From Takashimella koratensis (taxonomy: Eukaryota > Basidiomycota > Tremellomycetes > Trichosporonales > Tetragoniomycetaceae): a DNA stretch of 64,000 bases. Below are positions 34,539 to 46,174 of this stretch, piece after piece. Each line of letters opens with the position of its first letter. The first letter of the stretch is position 1. The notes below the pieces were generated by a model. It had not been told where the DNA came from. It ran no database searches and saw only the letters and a list, made by a program, of their open reading frames with translations. The position numbers and the translations under genes were made by a program. The stretch lies in the NCBI GenBank assembly GCA_003116875.1, contig BCKT01000004.1, forward strand, positions 4,845-68,844, written 5' to 3'.

Positions 34539-35977
34539 ATGCCCGAGGTATCGACAGCAACAGCAACAGTGACGAGCGGGAGCACACCCGCTGCACACAT
34601 CCCGACCTCGCTCGAATCCCACAACACTCACTTTACAAAACTCCTCTCGCTCATCCCGGCGAGGTACTATATCCCTCTCACGCAGGAAGAGGCAGATTCG
34701 AAATGGATGAAGAATAAGAAGAACAAGGCTGGAGGGGTCGAGGAAGGGAAAGAGAACAAGAAGCGGGCGAGACTGGAGAAGGTATATTTCATCCACGCAT
34801 TATCAAACTTCGATTCGTGCTGATCAATGGCCTTGTCTCTTGTCTTTGTTCATCATCAGTTCGACCCGGCGAACACTCTCACAGCCGATCAGATCCTCGC
34901 TGGCGCCTCGACCTCAACCAAAGCTGTTTCTGAACCCACTTCCTCCCGCCCGACCGCATCGACCTCTTCCCTCCCTCCTCAGCTCCCGCCTCAACTCGCA
35001 CCCCTCCCACCTAGCTCTTCCATCTCGGATTTGCGGGCAAGAATGCGTGCCAAGCTCGGCAACATGGCGGCGGCGCGCGGGGTTCCGAACGGCGAGGGTG
35101 ATGGAGAGGGTATGCATAGTAGAGATGCGTTGATGAATGCCCAGAGAGCGAGAAGGGCAGAGTTGAGGGATAACAGGAGGGACAAGAGGAAGGCGGAGAT
35201 GAGGAAGGCCGCGGAGACGGGTAAAACTGCAAAGGTGTGTGCTGGAGAAAGCTCGATGCGAGGATAAGGTCTTGACGGCTTGCTCATACCTCTCTCAGAA
35301 CCACTTGATCGTACCGACCCACTCGTCCGGTCCCAGCGACGGTCTCACGTACCAGAACATGTCCCTTCCCAGCTCCAAGGGCTCATCATTCTCTAAATCT
35401 CTTCCGGGTTTGAAGAAACTATCGAACGCGTCACAGGCATTGACGCAATTGGAGAAGCACAACGCACGGCTCTCGGGTTTGACCGGGGAGGCACGGAAAG
35501 AAGCCGAGGAGAAGGAACGATGGGCCAAGGCGGAACTCCGAGCGTCAGGGGGTAAAGTCGCCGATGAGGAAAAGGTGTTGAAGAAGGCGGTTAAGAGGGA
35601 GGAGAAGCGAAAGCAAAAATCCGGCAAGGAGTGGTGAGTAGAGTCATTGGTTTCCTTTCTCTAGCATCGTGTCGAGATTCTCTTGAAACTTGGTTTTTCA
35701 TCGCGCTGACTCCACCAGGGCGGAGAGGAAGAAAGAGCTGGACCGATCTCAGGCGGTAGCGATCAAGAAGCGCTCCGACAATATCGCGAACCGGGCGGAA
35801 GCGAGGCGTAACAAGCGGCTCGGGATCAAGGACAAGACTGGAAAGGCTGGCAAGGGCAAGGCTGGGTTCGGAGGGAAAGGGAAAGGAAGTGGGGGAGGGA
35901 AGGGAAGGCCAGGGTTCGAAGGGAAGAGTAATGGCAAGGGGGGGAAGAGTAATGGGAAGAAGCCGGAGCGGCGGTAG
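34539..35977 (+). CDS. RRP14: SURF6/RRP14-like ribosome biogenesis protein
   Basis: This is a nucleolar factor needed for pre-rRNA processing. Four exons. The N-terminus has FTKLLSLIPARYYIPLTQEE (SURF6 N-terminal domain). The centre is low-complexity Pro/Ser (about residues 85-140) followed by LRARMRAKLGNMAAARG and a run of Arg/Lys. The C-terminal SURF6 domain reads LKKAVKREEKRKQKSGKEW, AIKKRSDNIANRAEARRNKR and ends with Gly/Lys repeats containing GRPGFEG, the family signature. The start at 34539 is the only ATG ahead of the conserved N-terminus. Confidence 0.92.
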
Positions 35978-36556
35978 TTGATACTTTGGAGGAGGGAGGG
36001 GGGGAGTCTGAAGAGAGTGAGGAGCGGGCAATGGGGGGAAAGGCTTTGACAATGCGAGCATGTGGTTCTTCCGCTGGGAGAGGGAGTTCGGAATGATTGT
36101 GTCTGTTCGTCGAGCCTGGTCGCGCTTCTTTGTAACATGCATCTTTTCGCATACCTTCATCTGGCTACCTGTTTCTCTGGAAACCTTACTGCTTCGGCAA
36201 TCCTCAATCCTCAGTCCATGGCCCTCTCAGTCATCGTCACGCTGTCGCCAAAGGATGGCATGTCTGGTATTATGGATATATTTGAGCGTCTATGAACCGA
36301 TGCCGAGTCTACGAATGAGGTCAAGGAGGATAGAGAGGGAGGGATACAAGCCATGTCTGATCGAGTGTGGTTCATTATGGCGTGGGACAGAAGGACAAGA
36401 CGGATTTGGTGAAGAAGGTAGGAGAATATCAAAATCAAACGTGCGCGTAGGAGAGATATTGGAAGTGGTCGTGAGTCTCGTAGAGTTTATCTAAATTGAG
36501 CGTCCCTAAGCCTTAAGTAACAGTAAAGACCAGTGGCTGGTCGACAGCGACAACAT
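35978..36556. other. convergent intergenic region
   Basis: 579 bases between the ends of the SURF6-like and DGK1-like genes. One plus-strand frame (36060-36494) is open but has no recognisable content and overlaps the expected 3' untranslated regions. Confidence 0.45.
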
Positions 36557-37911
36557 CTACAAGATCATGTTGGTCGCTGCAAGCCAGGACCAGATGAGAG
36601 CTCCGCTGCAAATGGGCAAAGTGAGATTATCGTCAACGCCGAGGTCTGCAATAAGTTTCATCCTCGTCAGCTTATTTCCATTTTCTCAACACTGAGTAGA
36701 TCATACCCTTGACTTACCTAGAGCTTCGACGATCGCACCACCAACACCAACGACGAGCGCCGTCAGCACGAGGCCAAACGGCGCCTCGACGACTTTCCAC
36801 ATTCCCCCGCTCCCGCCTGACCAGAACCCGAGACCGATAAGCACGCCAGTGACAGTGGCTGCGAGGAACCCCGCGAGCGATTTGCGTGGCGCAAAGTGCA
36901 ATAACGGGACCCCAGGGAAGTGAGGAGGAAGAGGAGGGGTGTGTTTGCCCCACAGTCGGCCTATGGTGGATGCCGTCGTATCGGACCACGATAGACTGAG
37001 GGGTTAGTACAAGTCGGGACAAGAAGCGAGAGAAACTAAGACAGGTAGACCAAGTTGATGAAGAATAGCACGCCTGAGACACTTACGTGAGGATAGAGAC
37101 AACCGCGACGTCTCTAGGGTAAATGGCGAGGACAAAGATGACACCGATTAGGTACCAAACTACGCCGTTGATCTTCCCCCGTTCCGACTCGCGCATGAGG
37201 AACCCCAGATACGATTCCCAGATCTCTGCAAAGGCTGGGGATCGGAGACGGACGAGGTCGACGAGGAAGATGATGACGAGTCCAGCGGAGAGGAAGTAAA
37301 CGAGCGGAGCGACCGTGGGTGGGTCGATGTGGTTGAGCACGAGGGTGAGGAAGCCTAGAGTCGAGCCGGACATGGTAGAAAGCACTGGTCAGCCAGAAAG
37401 AACACTTTGTGGGCTGTATGAGTCGAGGTAAATGTAGCCATTGTCGGGACTCACCAATCGAAGAGTGGAATGTCTTCCGAGGAATCTCCCAATCGACCAC
37501 TTTGGTAGGTGTTACCCCTGGGCTAGGTTTTCTCTTGATGGAGCTTGACCGGCGTTGTCGGGTGACTGGCCTGGTCGGTTGTCCGTTGGGGACCTGTCCT
37601 GCGCCGTCGACTGCGGCTGCGATATGTGCGGACGGTGCGGGCGGGGGTCCGCTCCCTGCTCGCCGCTGTCGAAGGCCCGGGTCGGCGGACGAGGGTGAGG
37701 TCGGTGATGTGGGCGAGGTAGGGGCGGGTTCAAGCAGGTCTACGGTGTCGGCGGCTTCAGCAGCCTCGTCGTCGTCATCGTCATCGTCGTGGAAGGGGGA
37801 AGCGTGGTTCAGGTTGGTGGTTGATTGAGTAGCCGCTTTCCGAGGTGGGTTGCGCCGCCGAGGGGTAGACGACGCCGATGATGACGAGGACGCGGTGGTC
37901 GGTGCGTCCAT
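36557..37911 (-). CDS. DGK1: CTP-dependent diacylglycerol kinase (DGK1/dolichol-kinase family)
   Basis: The fungal family phosphorylates diacylglycerol to phosphatidate with CTP in the ER and nuclear membrane. A long Ser/Pro/Asp-rich cytosolic N-terminus (MDAPTTASSSSSASSTPRRR, with a run of seven Asp) is followed by VVDWEIPRKTFHSSI and several membrane segments (VYFLSAGLVIIFLVDLVRL, VVWYLIGVIFVLAIYP). The conserved core includes SWSDTTASTIGRLWG with GK, FAPRKSLAGFLAA, and the ending VDDNLTLPICSG, the CTP-transferase-like signature. The stop TAG is at 36559-36557 after NMIL. Introns are at about 37381-37453, 36992-37087 and 36673-36718. Confidence 0.92.
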
Positions 37912-38647
37912 GGTAGCAAGGATGGGAGGAGGGAGGGAGGGAGGGAGGAATGTAGACAGCTGGATGTCTACGGGTGGTGGTAGGAGGTGACGTTTGGGTG
38001 TCGTTGTCTCGTTCCGGATGAAGAGATGATGATGTCTGCGTCGATGTAGCACGTCGGATTGGACAGGACCCGAGGTTGACCACGTGCAGAGGGCAAGGTT
38101 TGAGGCAGGGCAGGGGTTGATAAGGGCGACGATAGAGCGGCAGTTTCGACGGGGGCAAGGAAGCGGGTGAGGCTGAGGCTTTTGCGGCAGGCTGGTCGTG
38201 TCTGGTCTGGGCGCTGCGTCGAAGCTGTGTCTAGGCGAGGCTGAGTGAGGGGTGCTTAAGATGGTGGTGGTGGTGGTGAAGATGAAGATGAAGATGAAGA
38301 TATCGAGATGAAAGGGAGATGGACGGTATGTGTGTGTGTGTGTGTATGTGTGTGTGTGTGTGTGTCTGTGTGTGTTGACATTGACACGTAAGGGGAGACA
38401 CCCAGCTTACGTCAGCACACCCAAAACCAGGCGCGTCAGATACACGCGTGGAGGCGACGCCACTAACCATTGAGGAAATCATATCGCCGAACACCAACTG
38501 ATAATCCCGGTTGGAGACTCCACATATCCACGTGCTTCCCACGTGCCCCTTCCAGATCCCAGCTTTTCAATATTTCTGCATCATCGCTGCTCTCTGTCCT
38601 CTACTCTCCTCCATTCCCATCCACCACCACCAACACCACCACCTGCC
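37912..38647. promoter_or_regulatory. divergent promoter DGK1/RRP43 with microsatellites
   Basis: This 736-base region contains a GGT run (38262-38278), a GAAGAT run (about 38278-38301) and a TG dinucleotide tract (38328-38375). No gene seen. Confidence 0.55.
38262..38375. repeat. compound microsatellite (GGT, GAAGAT, TG)
   Basis: Three adjacent simple repeats occur: about six GGT, about four GAAGAT, then an interrupted TG tract of about 48 bases. They are likely length-variable between isolates. Confidence 0.9.
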
Positions 38648-39913
38648 ATGGCCTCCGTCATATCCCAGTCTCAACCACCCGCCGGCCCGTCTTCCGAGCC
38701 TCTTGCCTCTTCCTCCTCCTCGGCAGACGCAGCCGCAGCAGCCGCCGTCTTCCAACGGCTTCATCCGGACCAGTACCTCTCTCGGTACCTGATCAACGGC
38801 TACCGACCAGACGGGCGTCGTCTGCATAACTGGCGCGAGGCGAGCGTGAACACTGGTGATTTTGGGTCGAGACTGTGACACTTTCCTTGGGTGCTGGGTG
38901 GTTCTTGCTGACTTACGCACTATCAGGATCAATAGCGACAGCGGACGGGTCAGCCCTCGCGCGGATAGGTGAAACTACCATGTTGTGTGGGATTAAAGCG
39001 GAGATTGCAGAACCCGATACGTCTCGACCAAACGAAGGGTTCATTGGTAGGTCAATCTCATTTCATGCCTCGTGGATCACTTGTCCATCCGACGCTGATA
39101 CGATGATTCTCAGTGCCCAATATCGACTTGCCAGCACTATGTTCGCCCCGGTTCAAACCCGGTCCGCCGGGCGACGAGGCCCAGACGCTGTCTGCTTGGC
39201 TGTACGAGCTGCTCATCTCGTAGGTGCCTCCCTTCTCCACCCAGCTACCCACGCTCTCCCTCCTCGCACGCTAGCACTGGCTCCCATTCATCTCGCTTCT
39301 GGTATTACCGCTAACACACCCAGGTCGGGAGCGATACCTCCCGAATCTCTCGTCATTGCACCTGGTCGAGCAGTGTGGACCCTCTTCATCGACGTCATGT
39401 GTATCAACTACGACGGCAACGCGTTTGACGCCGCTGTTCTCGCCGTCATGGCTGCTTTGCGGAATAGTATGTTGACTTTCCGTCTCGAGGAGCAACAGAG
39501 CTGATGTCGGATTCTATACAGCTCGGCTGCCGCGTGCTACTTTGAACCCGGATACAGGTCGAGTCGTGTGTAAAGCCGACGAGCGGCATCCACTCCAACT
39601 AGACTCACTTCCTCTTGCCTGCTCTTTTGGTTGTTTCGCGTGAGTATACGACTCTCTCTCCGCCTTTCTTCACCTGCATACCCCGTGGCTGTCCCCTCCT
39701 CGGGTGACCTTGTTGACTTGAAACAGGTCCCACCTCCTCCCTGACCCAACGAGCTTTGAGACACCGTTGTTATCGAGCACAACGAGTGTCGCACTGGACG
39801 AGACGGGCTGTGCGAGTATGGTGCGGTACGAAGGGCTGGGGTCAGGGGGTGAGATGGATCGAGCGTGGACACTGGCAGAGGAGAGGGTACAGGAGCTACG
39901 GCGGCTGATCTGA
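38648..39913 (+). CDS. RRP43: exosome complex subunit RRP43 (RNase PH-like)
   Basis: This is a ring subunit of the 3'-5' RNA exosome. After an Ala/Ser-rich start the conserved N-terminus reads FQRLHPDQYLSRYLINGYRP then DGRRLHNWREASVNTGSI, followed by GSALARIGETTMLCGIKAEI, PNIDLPALCSPRFKPGPP, WTLFIDVMCINYDGNAFDAA and VLAVMAALRN. The C-terminal RNase-PH domain 2 has VVCKADERHPLQLDSLPLAC and ends QELRRLI. The eukaryotic ring subunit is expected to be non-catalytic. Introns are at about 38867-38930, 39043-39114, 39221-39325, 39467-39520 and 39640-39724. Confidence 0.92.
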
Positions 39914-40238
39914 GTGATCTCGGGTGAAGGTACTATGCATGCCGTCTTGGTATAGATGAGCGCAGAGCAGTTGTGCATGCATGAGTGACCCAAGTATTGC
40001 TTGTGATCGCTTGGGTACTTTTCCGACATTTTCCCTTACGCCTTGGTCAAGGATGGCTGATTCCAATATGACTGCAGCCCGGTCTCAGTGTGCATGTGGA
40101 ATCGAGCAGCCCTGTGTCCTTGCATCGTAAGGTGCTTGTGAGGGTCGTGAGGGATTGCGGGAACAAGGTTGGGCTGAGGCTGAGGACTGGGCTGGGGATT
40201 GCCTGGGTGTCAGAGTGACAGCCATCCAGTGTGGCTTG

Positions 40239-40273
<35 letters not shown>

Positions 40274-40353
40274 CCCTACAACCTGCTACAAGCGGCGTCC
40301 GATCGACACCCACTCACGCCAAAATTACTTCCGTCATTCGTCACCAATTCATT

Positions 40354-40387
<34 letters not shown>

Positions 40388-40575
40388 GCACACACACACA
40401 CTCCCCTTGTTCTCACCGTACATCTGACCACCACCACCCACTTCGACATCACCACCACCGTCCTCGGCACTACCCACCACACTCTACTCGATACACACTG
40501 CTCACAGCTCATCGCGCACCGCCTAACACATCGCTCACACGTCGCTTGTCCCTGCGCCTCAGTCACCTCTTCACC
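39914..40575. promoter_or_regulatory. RAD6 upstream region with paired GT and CA tracts
   Basis: A GT tract (40241-40272) and a CA tract (40356-40402, interrupted) face each other 83 bases apart and are complementary. They lie 170-340 bases before the RAD6 start. No gene seen. Confidence 0.6.
40241..40402. repeat. complementary GT/CA dinucleotide tracts
   Basis: There are about 16 GT units, then 83 bases, then about 21 CA units with two interruptions. On one strand the two tracts can base-pair into a long hairpin. Confidence 0.9.
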
Positions 40576-41870
40576 ATGGTACGTCCCTGCCCGCTGACTC
40601 ACCGGCTACTTCTTCCCTCCTGGCCTCCTCTTCCCTCCCACCTCGCCTTCCCACCTGCACCCCCATCTCCCTCACCTCCTTCACCTTCGTCCACCACGGC
40701 TATCCCGACCATTCAACTGGCCCCTCTTCTCCCCGCCATCGCACTCATCTCACGCACTCGTGACAACCGGCTAACCATCCTTCTCCTCCCTTCTACCCGT
40801 TCCTTCCTTCGCTTCCTACCGATCCCACCACCCGCAGTCGACACAAGCCAAACGCAGGCTCATTCGCGATTTCAAGCGTCTCGCATCGGATCCGCCTGTT
40901 GGGATCAGCGGCAGTCCCAACCCAGACAACATTATGATCTGGAACGCGGTCATCTTTGGTCCTCGTGAGTGGAGTGCAAGATATCGCGCGACCGCGAGGT
41001 CGTGCGACCTAGTCTCGGCTCTCCTTCTCACCTCTTCTCACACCTCACCCTCTTACATTGTCGTCTATTCTCTCCTTGCATATCCCGTCTCCATTCACAT
41101 CCCTCCTCTCTTCTACCTCTGGCCCCTCTGCTGTCCCCTCTTCAATCTATCCTCCGTCTCAATTCCCTTCCCCCTCCCTGTCCACTCGTTCCCGCGTCTC
41201 ACTCCGTCTTCTCGTCGCTCCGCTCCTCGCGTCGCTTCGCCACTGACCCTTTCAGCCGACACACCATTCGAAGACGGCTCCTTCCGCCTTACACTCACAT
41301 TCACCGATTCTTACCCCAACAAACCTCCAACCGTTCGCTTCATATCCAAAATGTTCCACCCAAACATCTACAACAACGGAGAGTTGTGTTTGGATATCTT
41401 GCAGAATCGTTGGAGCCCAACGTATGATGTCGCGGCGATCTTGACGAGTGTGCAGAGTCTGCTGAATGACCCGAATCCTGCTAGGTGAGTGCAAGCCTGG
41501 GCCTGCCGAAGACTGGCCAAGGTAGGCAATGTCTGGTGGAGTCGGGTGGATGTGTGAGCGAGGGAGTGTAGTAGACCCAGGCTCTGTGGGACGCGTGTCC
41601 CGAGTTCCGTGCTCAGCCTCCCCTCTCCTCTTTACTGGACTTTGCTAACTCTTCCAGCCCCGCCAACGTCGAAGCCGCAGGTCTGTTCAAAGACAACATG
41701 AAGGAGTACGAGCGCCGCGTCAAGGTATGTCTAGTTCGGTTGATTAGGATTGGGCTTCCTGCAGGGATTCAATAAATGACCTGGTACTATAGGCAACCGT
41801 TGAGCTATCGTGGGTTGATAACCCGGAATCGATCGAAGCAGAAGCCGCCGGTGCACCTCCACAGGCGTAG
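40576..41870 (+). CDS. RAD6: ubiquitin-conjugating enzyme E2 RAD6/UBC2
   Basis: This E2 acts with RAD18 on PCNA and with BRE1 on histone H2B. The product is 167 residues: [59 protein letters not shown], then [20 protein letters not shown] with the active Cys at residue 88, the same number as in yeast RAD6. The C-terminus carries a short acidic/Ala tail ([16 protein letters not shown]), shorter than the yeast acidic tail. The first coding exon contains only the ATG (40576-40578), followed by an unusually long intron to 40837; a second long intron runs from about 40965 to 41253. These are far longer than the introns of other genes here. Confidence 0.95.
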
Positions 41871-42740
41871 AAGGGTTCATGGCTTCTCGGCTTCTCTGGC
41901 CTATGTCGTGACCGGCCGACCCGTCCCTGCACCCTCGACCCTGCTCCTTCTCCTCGTCCACACCAGAGTTCTCTCTTCTGCGCCGTCGCCTGTGTCCTGT
42001 GAGACCTCACACAGGCTTCCGACACCTGTTGTCATCTGTAGCACCACACCACCACCCCTACCACAACCGCACCACCCACATCAGATCATCCATACTCTCG
42101 GTACCTTTACCGACACACCACCACATATCATCCGAACAACCCAACCAAGTCATCGTCTTCCCGTCGTCGTATCTCTTCCCGCCTTCTTTGTAGATCCACA
42201 ACGCTTTATTCTACATCGGTGTCATGTCACCTCATTTAGCCTGCTCAAGTGCGCTCTCACACACACCCCTACCGGCACACACATACACACTCACTCATAG
42301 CCCACTGGACTCGCCAATCCAATGTTTCGACTAGATATAAACATTTTGTTTTCGAGTTACATCGTGCCATCAAATGGCTTCGTTACAAACGAAAAGGAGG
42401 TTGCCTAGTCTGAGGCTTGAGATGATAATATCCAGGGCTCAGTTCAGGCCCCTGGCTGGGCCAAGACTGGAAGCGCGTGGGTGTGGTGGATACAGGGTTT
42501 ACCAAAATACAACGTATATACAATGCGAGTGGGGATGTACAACAAGAATTTAAAGAATCAGACCAGATCAGACCAAACCAAACTCGAGAGATGTCAAGGT
42601 CTGTCTGGTATGCTACGAGTCAGCGTAAACGAGGAGGGCGTCAAGAGGAACAAGGGTCGCGAGTCAAGAGTTCGAAAAACCTGTTCGCCCTAGTCCCACT
42701 CCACGCTCTCCCTCTCGTCACCCTCTCACCGCCACCGCAT
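41871..42740. other. convergent intergenic region
   Basis: 870 bases between RAD6 and the unrecognised minus-strand gene; no coding signal recognised. The first 450 bases are C/A-rich; the remainder is mixed composition. Confidence 0.45.
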
Positions 42741-45700
42741 CTACGCAACGGTCAACGCCTCCCCCTTGACTCCCACCAACGTCAACCTCGCTCCTTGAAA
42801 CACCCGGACCCCTTCAATCTCCAACCAATACAACCAAGTCCTAAACCGGAGTGCACACGATGCGTCCATATAGATTCGAATATGGTCGCCCATCTCCGGT
42901 CGGCGCGGGGCCATATGGAGACTATTGTCCTTGTCCTTGTCCTTGTCGGCGTTGTTGGATGCCGATTGAGTCGGTGTCCCCTGCTCCGCCTTCCCAAGAC
43001 TCTGCCTCTTCCCCCTCCCTCCACTTTTCTTCCCCTGGCCCTGGCTCTGGCTCTGGGCCTGGGCATGCGCTTGCGCCTGGGCTTGAACTTGAGCCTGCCT
43101 CTGCCTCTCCGCCTCTTCATCCTGCTTAACTCTCCACTTGAACTTGGGAATCGGTTCATGGCTCTCCAACTCGAGCGGGTCGTCGCGCTCGATCCAAGGG
43201 TCGGGTTTGGGTCCGGATACCGTAACATGAAGAGCGCCGTAGTCGCCCCTAGCTTGGACATCGGTGACTTCCTTGATGAAAGATTGGAGAAGACCCCGGG
43301 TCCAGCGGAGGACAGCGGGTCGGCCCCTGGATTTGGCGTTCAGCCGGGTGAACTCTTCCCTTGCCTTTTTCTCCAGCTCGGCCTCCGCTTCAGCCCCCTC
43401 GGGTGTCTCTGCTGGAGCCGCCTCGTCGTCCCCGACCCAATGGGCGCGGCCAACTTCGAGGTCGACTCCAGGAGCCACGTACTCCCCCTCGGACGACCAC
43501 GGTTTCGCCCGCGGCATGACCACCGGGTCGTCTAGGTCGGGGATGACTACCGGACCGTGCACGGGTACCACCCAAAACACGCGGACCGTCGAGCGGGATA
43601 GGTACTGGTTGAGCGAAGGGTGGAAAGGGTTTTGATAATTTCGGTAAGAAGAGGGAATCTTGAAGTCGTCGGTCCCAGGGGCGGGAGGGCGCCACGATGT
43701 CAGACCAGGAGGAGCGTGCCAAGTCGTCTAGGTAATGTCAGCAGAAGAACACGAATACAAGAGTGACAGTGGAAATACTGTAGAGTGCAATGGTCATGGT
43801 CGGAATATTTGCTCACCTGGTTGAAAGCCGACCACATGCTTCCATATCTTGGGTCAGAGGCATACAGTGTTCGCCAAAACTTGCGGCGAGCGCGCCACGA
43901 CGCGTCGATCAGTTCGCCTACCGGAGTCGCCACAGCGAGCGGTAAGGGCGGTTGCGGGCGGAGAAACTCTTCCTCAGGCTCAAGCTGGGCGAGTGGGACG
44001 TCGTCAAGTGTCGCTGTCGCGGGGGGTTTCGTAACTTCCACTTCTGCGTCTTTTGGAAGAGCTTCGGGAGCTGAAGTCACAGGGGATGAGACGGACGAGG
44101 TGGTGCGTGGTCCCTCGATTAATGGGGTAGAGGTGGAACCTCGCTGAAGGGCTGAGGATTGGGGTACAGACAGCGAAGCTGCCGGGTGTGGTGTCTGTGC
44201 AGCCGTGATGGATGCGGAAGGGGACGAGACGGGAATGGGCGCGGTCTTGTCAAGCGATGGAGCGGGTTTGATGGTGGTCGCTTTGAGAACAGTGATCGAG
44301 GTGGGCGGCGCCTCGATCGGCTTCGGCGCAATCGGCTGGTTGGAGAGCGCAGCCGAGGTGGGCTTGATTGTTGGTCCACCCTGCTTTCCTTTGGCTCCAT
44401 CTGCAGTCGCCGATGTTGGGGGAGGACCAAGCGCAGAAGTTGACGTAGACTTGCCCTGTGCCTCTCCTGCTCTCGCCGCGCCGGCCCCGGCTGCCGCAAC
44501 TGTCAACTCGGTCCCTCGGGTTGATCGTCCCAGCGCGGAGGTAGACTTGGTATAGCGGCTGGAAGACGCCCGTGATGCAGCCCTCGCAGCTTCCAACTCA
44601 GCGACAAGTGGGTAATCGTGTTCACGTACGCCATCGAGCCCGCCTCTCACCATGGATGGGTACCACCGCGTGCCTAGCTTGTCTTCGGGCCGGGGGAGAG
44701 CTGGTGGCGTCGGAGGAACTAGAGTGGTAGTTGGCATCGGAGGTTGAGACGACTCTGCAGCCGAGCTACCAGTGCGAGCTGCCCAAGTTGATATGGGCTT
44801 TGACGGGAAGCCGAGCGATACAGGCGGCGGGTGCCTACCGTTCCGGTCCGAGCTATAGTCTTGCTCCCGACCCTTTCCTTTGTCCATACCATTGATCTCA
44901 CCCTCTCGCTTGCTCCCGAGCCTAGCAAAAGTCGAACTCGCCCCTGCTCTCTTCGCCACCATCTGCTGTTGAGCCCTCTTCCACCCAGTCTCAAAGTCGA
45001 GGCACGTATCGTACAACCCCGTCGAGTCCGTCCCTGATCCCCATTCCCACTCGCGCATACTTGGACCGACGGAGTGCGATGCCAAGTCGGCGTAACGAAC
45101 GTCGTCAAGGTCTGCGAGAGGGCCGGTCGGTGGTGGTTGGCTCCATGTATAGGAAAAGCGAAACCTCTCGAGATCGTCTGTACATCGGGGTTAGCTCACC
45201 ACTCATGATTACAGGCGACGATTGTTGCGAGTCATAGAGTTTGGAGTAGACTGAGAGGATAGACGATTCACTCACTTGGGTGTGTTTGAGTCAGACCGAT
45301 AGATGTCCACAAGGGCGAACTCGTATCGCCGCTTTGAGGACCTTTGTGGACCTTTCCTTGACCGTTGCTCTTACTTCCTCCATTGCTCTTCACTTGGGCC
45401 CGTTTGGGAGGTCTGTACCCGTGTTCCGGATCCCTCCATATCCGACGCTTCACAGGCATCTCCCTATCCGCTTGTTGTAGCGCATCATCCAACGCTTCGC
45501 TCCCCTTGAGAAACTGGCTGTCGAGTACATGATCTGGTGGAAGAAGACCATGTCGAGCCGCAAAGGACACTTCGTATCGTGATGGGAGGTCGGCGGTGGA
45601 CCCTGTTCCCGTGGTGGATAAAGACGAGTGCTGCGAGAAGCCAGCAGATGGCTGGGACGACTGGGAAGGCTGAGACAGGCCCTGGGTCGGTGGTGCGGGA

Positions 45701-45885
45701 CGTCGGTGATCGTTAAGGTGAAAGGGGTTGGAAGTGGCGGAGTCAGAGGTAAGAGTCGGTTTGTCGATAGAGGTGCGGGGCTGTTTTGGAGGAGGTGAGC
45801 GAGGGCGAGCGAGGGAAGGGAGGGGGTAGGAGGAGGTTGGGGTGCCGGCGGGCGTCGCTACTGCCCGCGCTCGCTTTGGAGGCAT
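42741..45885 (-). CDS. unrecognised, largely disordered protein
   Basis: I do not recognise this protein. It starts MPPKRARAVATPAGTPTSSY at 45885 (Lys/Arg/Pro/Ser-rich, nuclear-like). Later exons carry a mixed domain (DDLERFRFSYTWSQPPPTG, MREWEWGSGTDSTGLYDTCL), a long Ala/Ser/Pro/Thr-rich linker, then a more ordered C-terminus: RKFWRTLYASDPRYGSMWSA, TWHAPPGLTSWRPPAPGTDD, STVRVFWVVPVHGPVVIP, LRWTRGLLQSFIKEVTDVQ, a Gln/Ala repeat (about 43,040-43,110) and the ending MDASCALRFRTWLYWLEIEG with VFQGARLTLVGVKGEALTVA. Introns are near 43,730-43,815, 45,115-45,180 and 45,180-45,275. It lies convergent to RAD6 and divergent from SCC3. The conserved-looking C-terminus suggests a real, lineage-restricted protein. 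Confidence 0.65.
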
Positions 45886-46174
45886 TGGGCGGTGTGCTCG
45901 AGGGTGGGCGGTGGGTTATGGTTGATGGGAGGAGCTGAGACGAGTGGAACATTGGAACATTGAGATTCAAAGGAGGGGTGTGACGCTTAGCAGATTCATG
46001 GATGAAGGATAAACATGCTTTGCTATGTGGCGTGCCGTGTAGTACGCGTCACGTCCATTGGATATGACGGTGGCAACAAATCACAGTCACGCGCAGATTT
46101 CCTTCTTCCTTGTTCCTCCTCATCCTCATCCTCATCCACCCTTCCCTCCCTCCCAGCATCCCTCCTCCCCCCTC

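Noticed and set aside
36060..36494. 144-codon plus-strand frame between SURF6 and DGK1
   Set aside because: No motif, no splice context, and located where two 3' untranslated regions are expected.
42477..43535. 352-codon plus-strand open frame
   Set aside because: It is antisense to the last exons of the unrecognised minus-strand gene; composition is a mirror of Gln/Ala and Pro codons rather than an independent protein.
43700..45085. 461-codon minus-strand frame as a stand-alone gene
   Set aside because: Its ends fall on splice sites and it continues in frame into the flanking exons, so I treat it as the large exon of the 42.7-45.9 kb gene.
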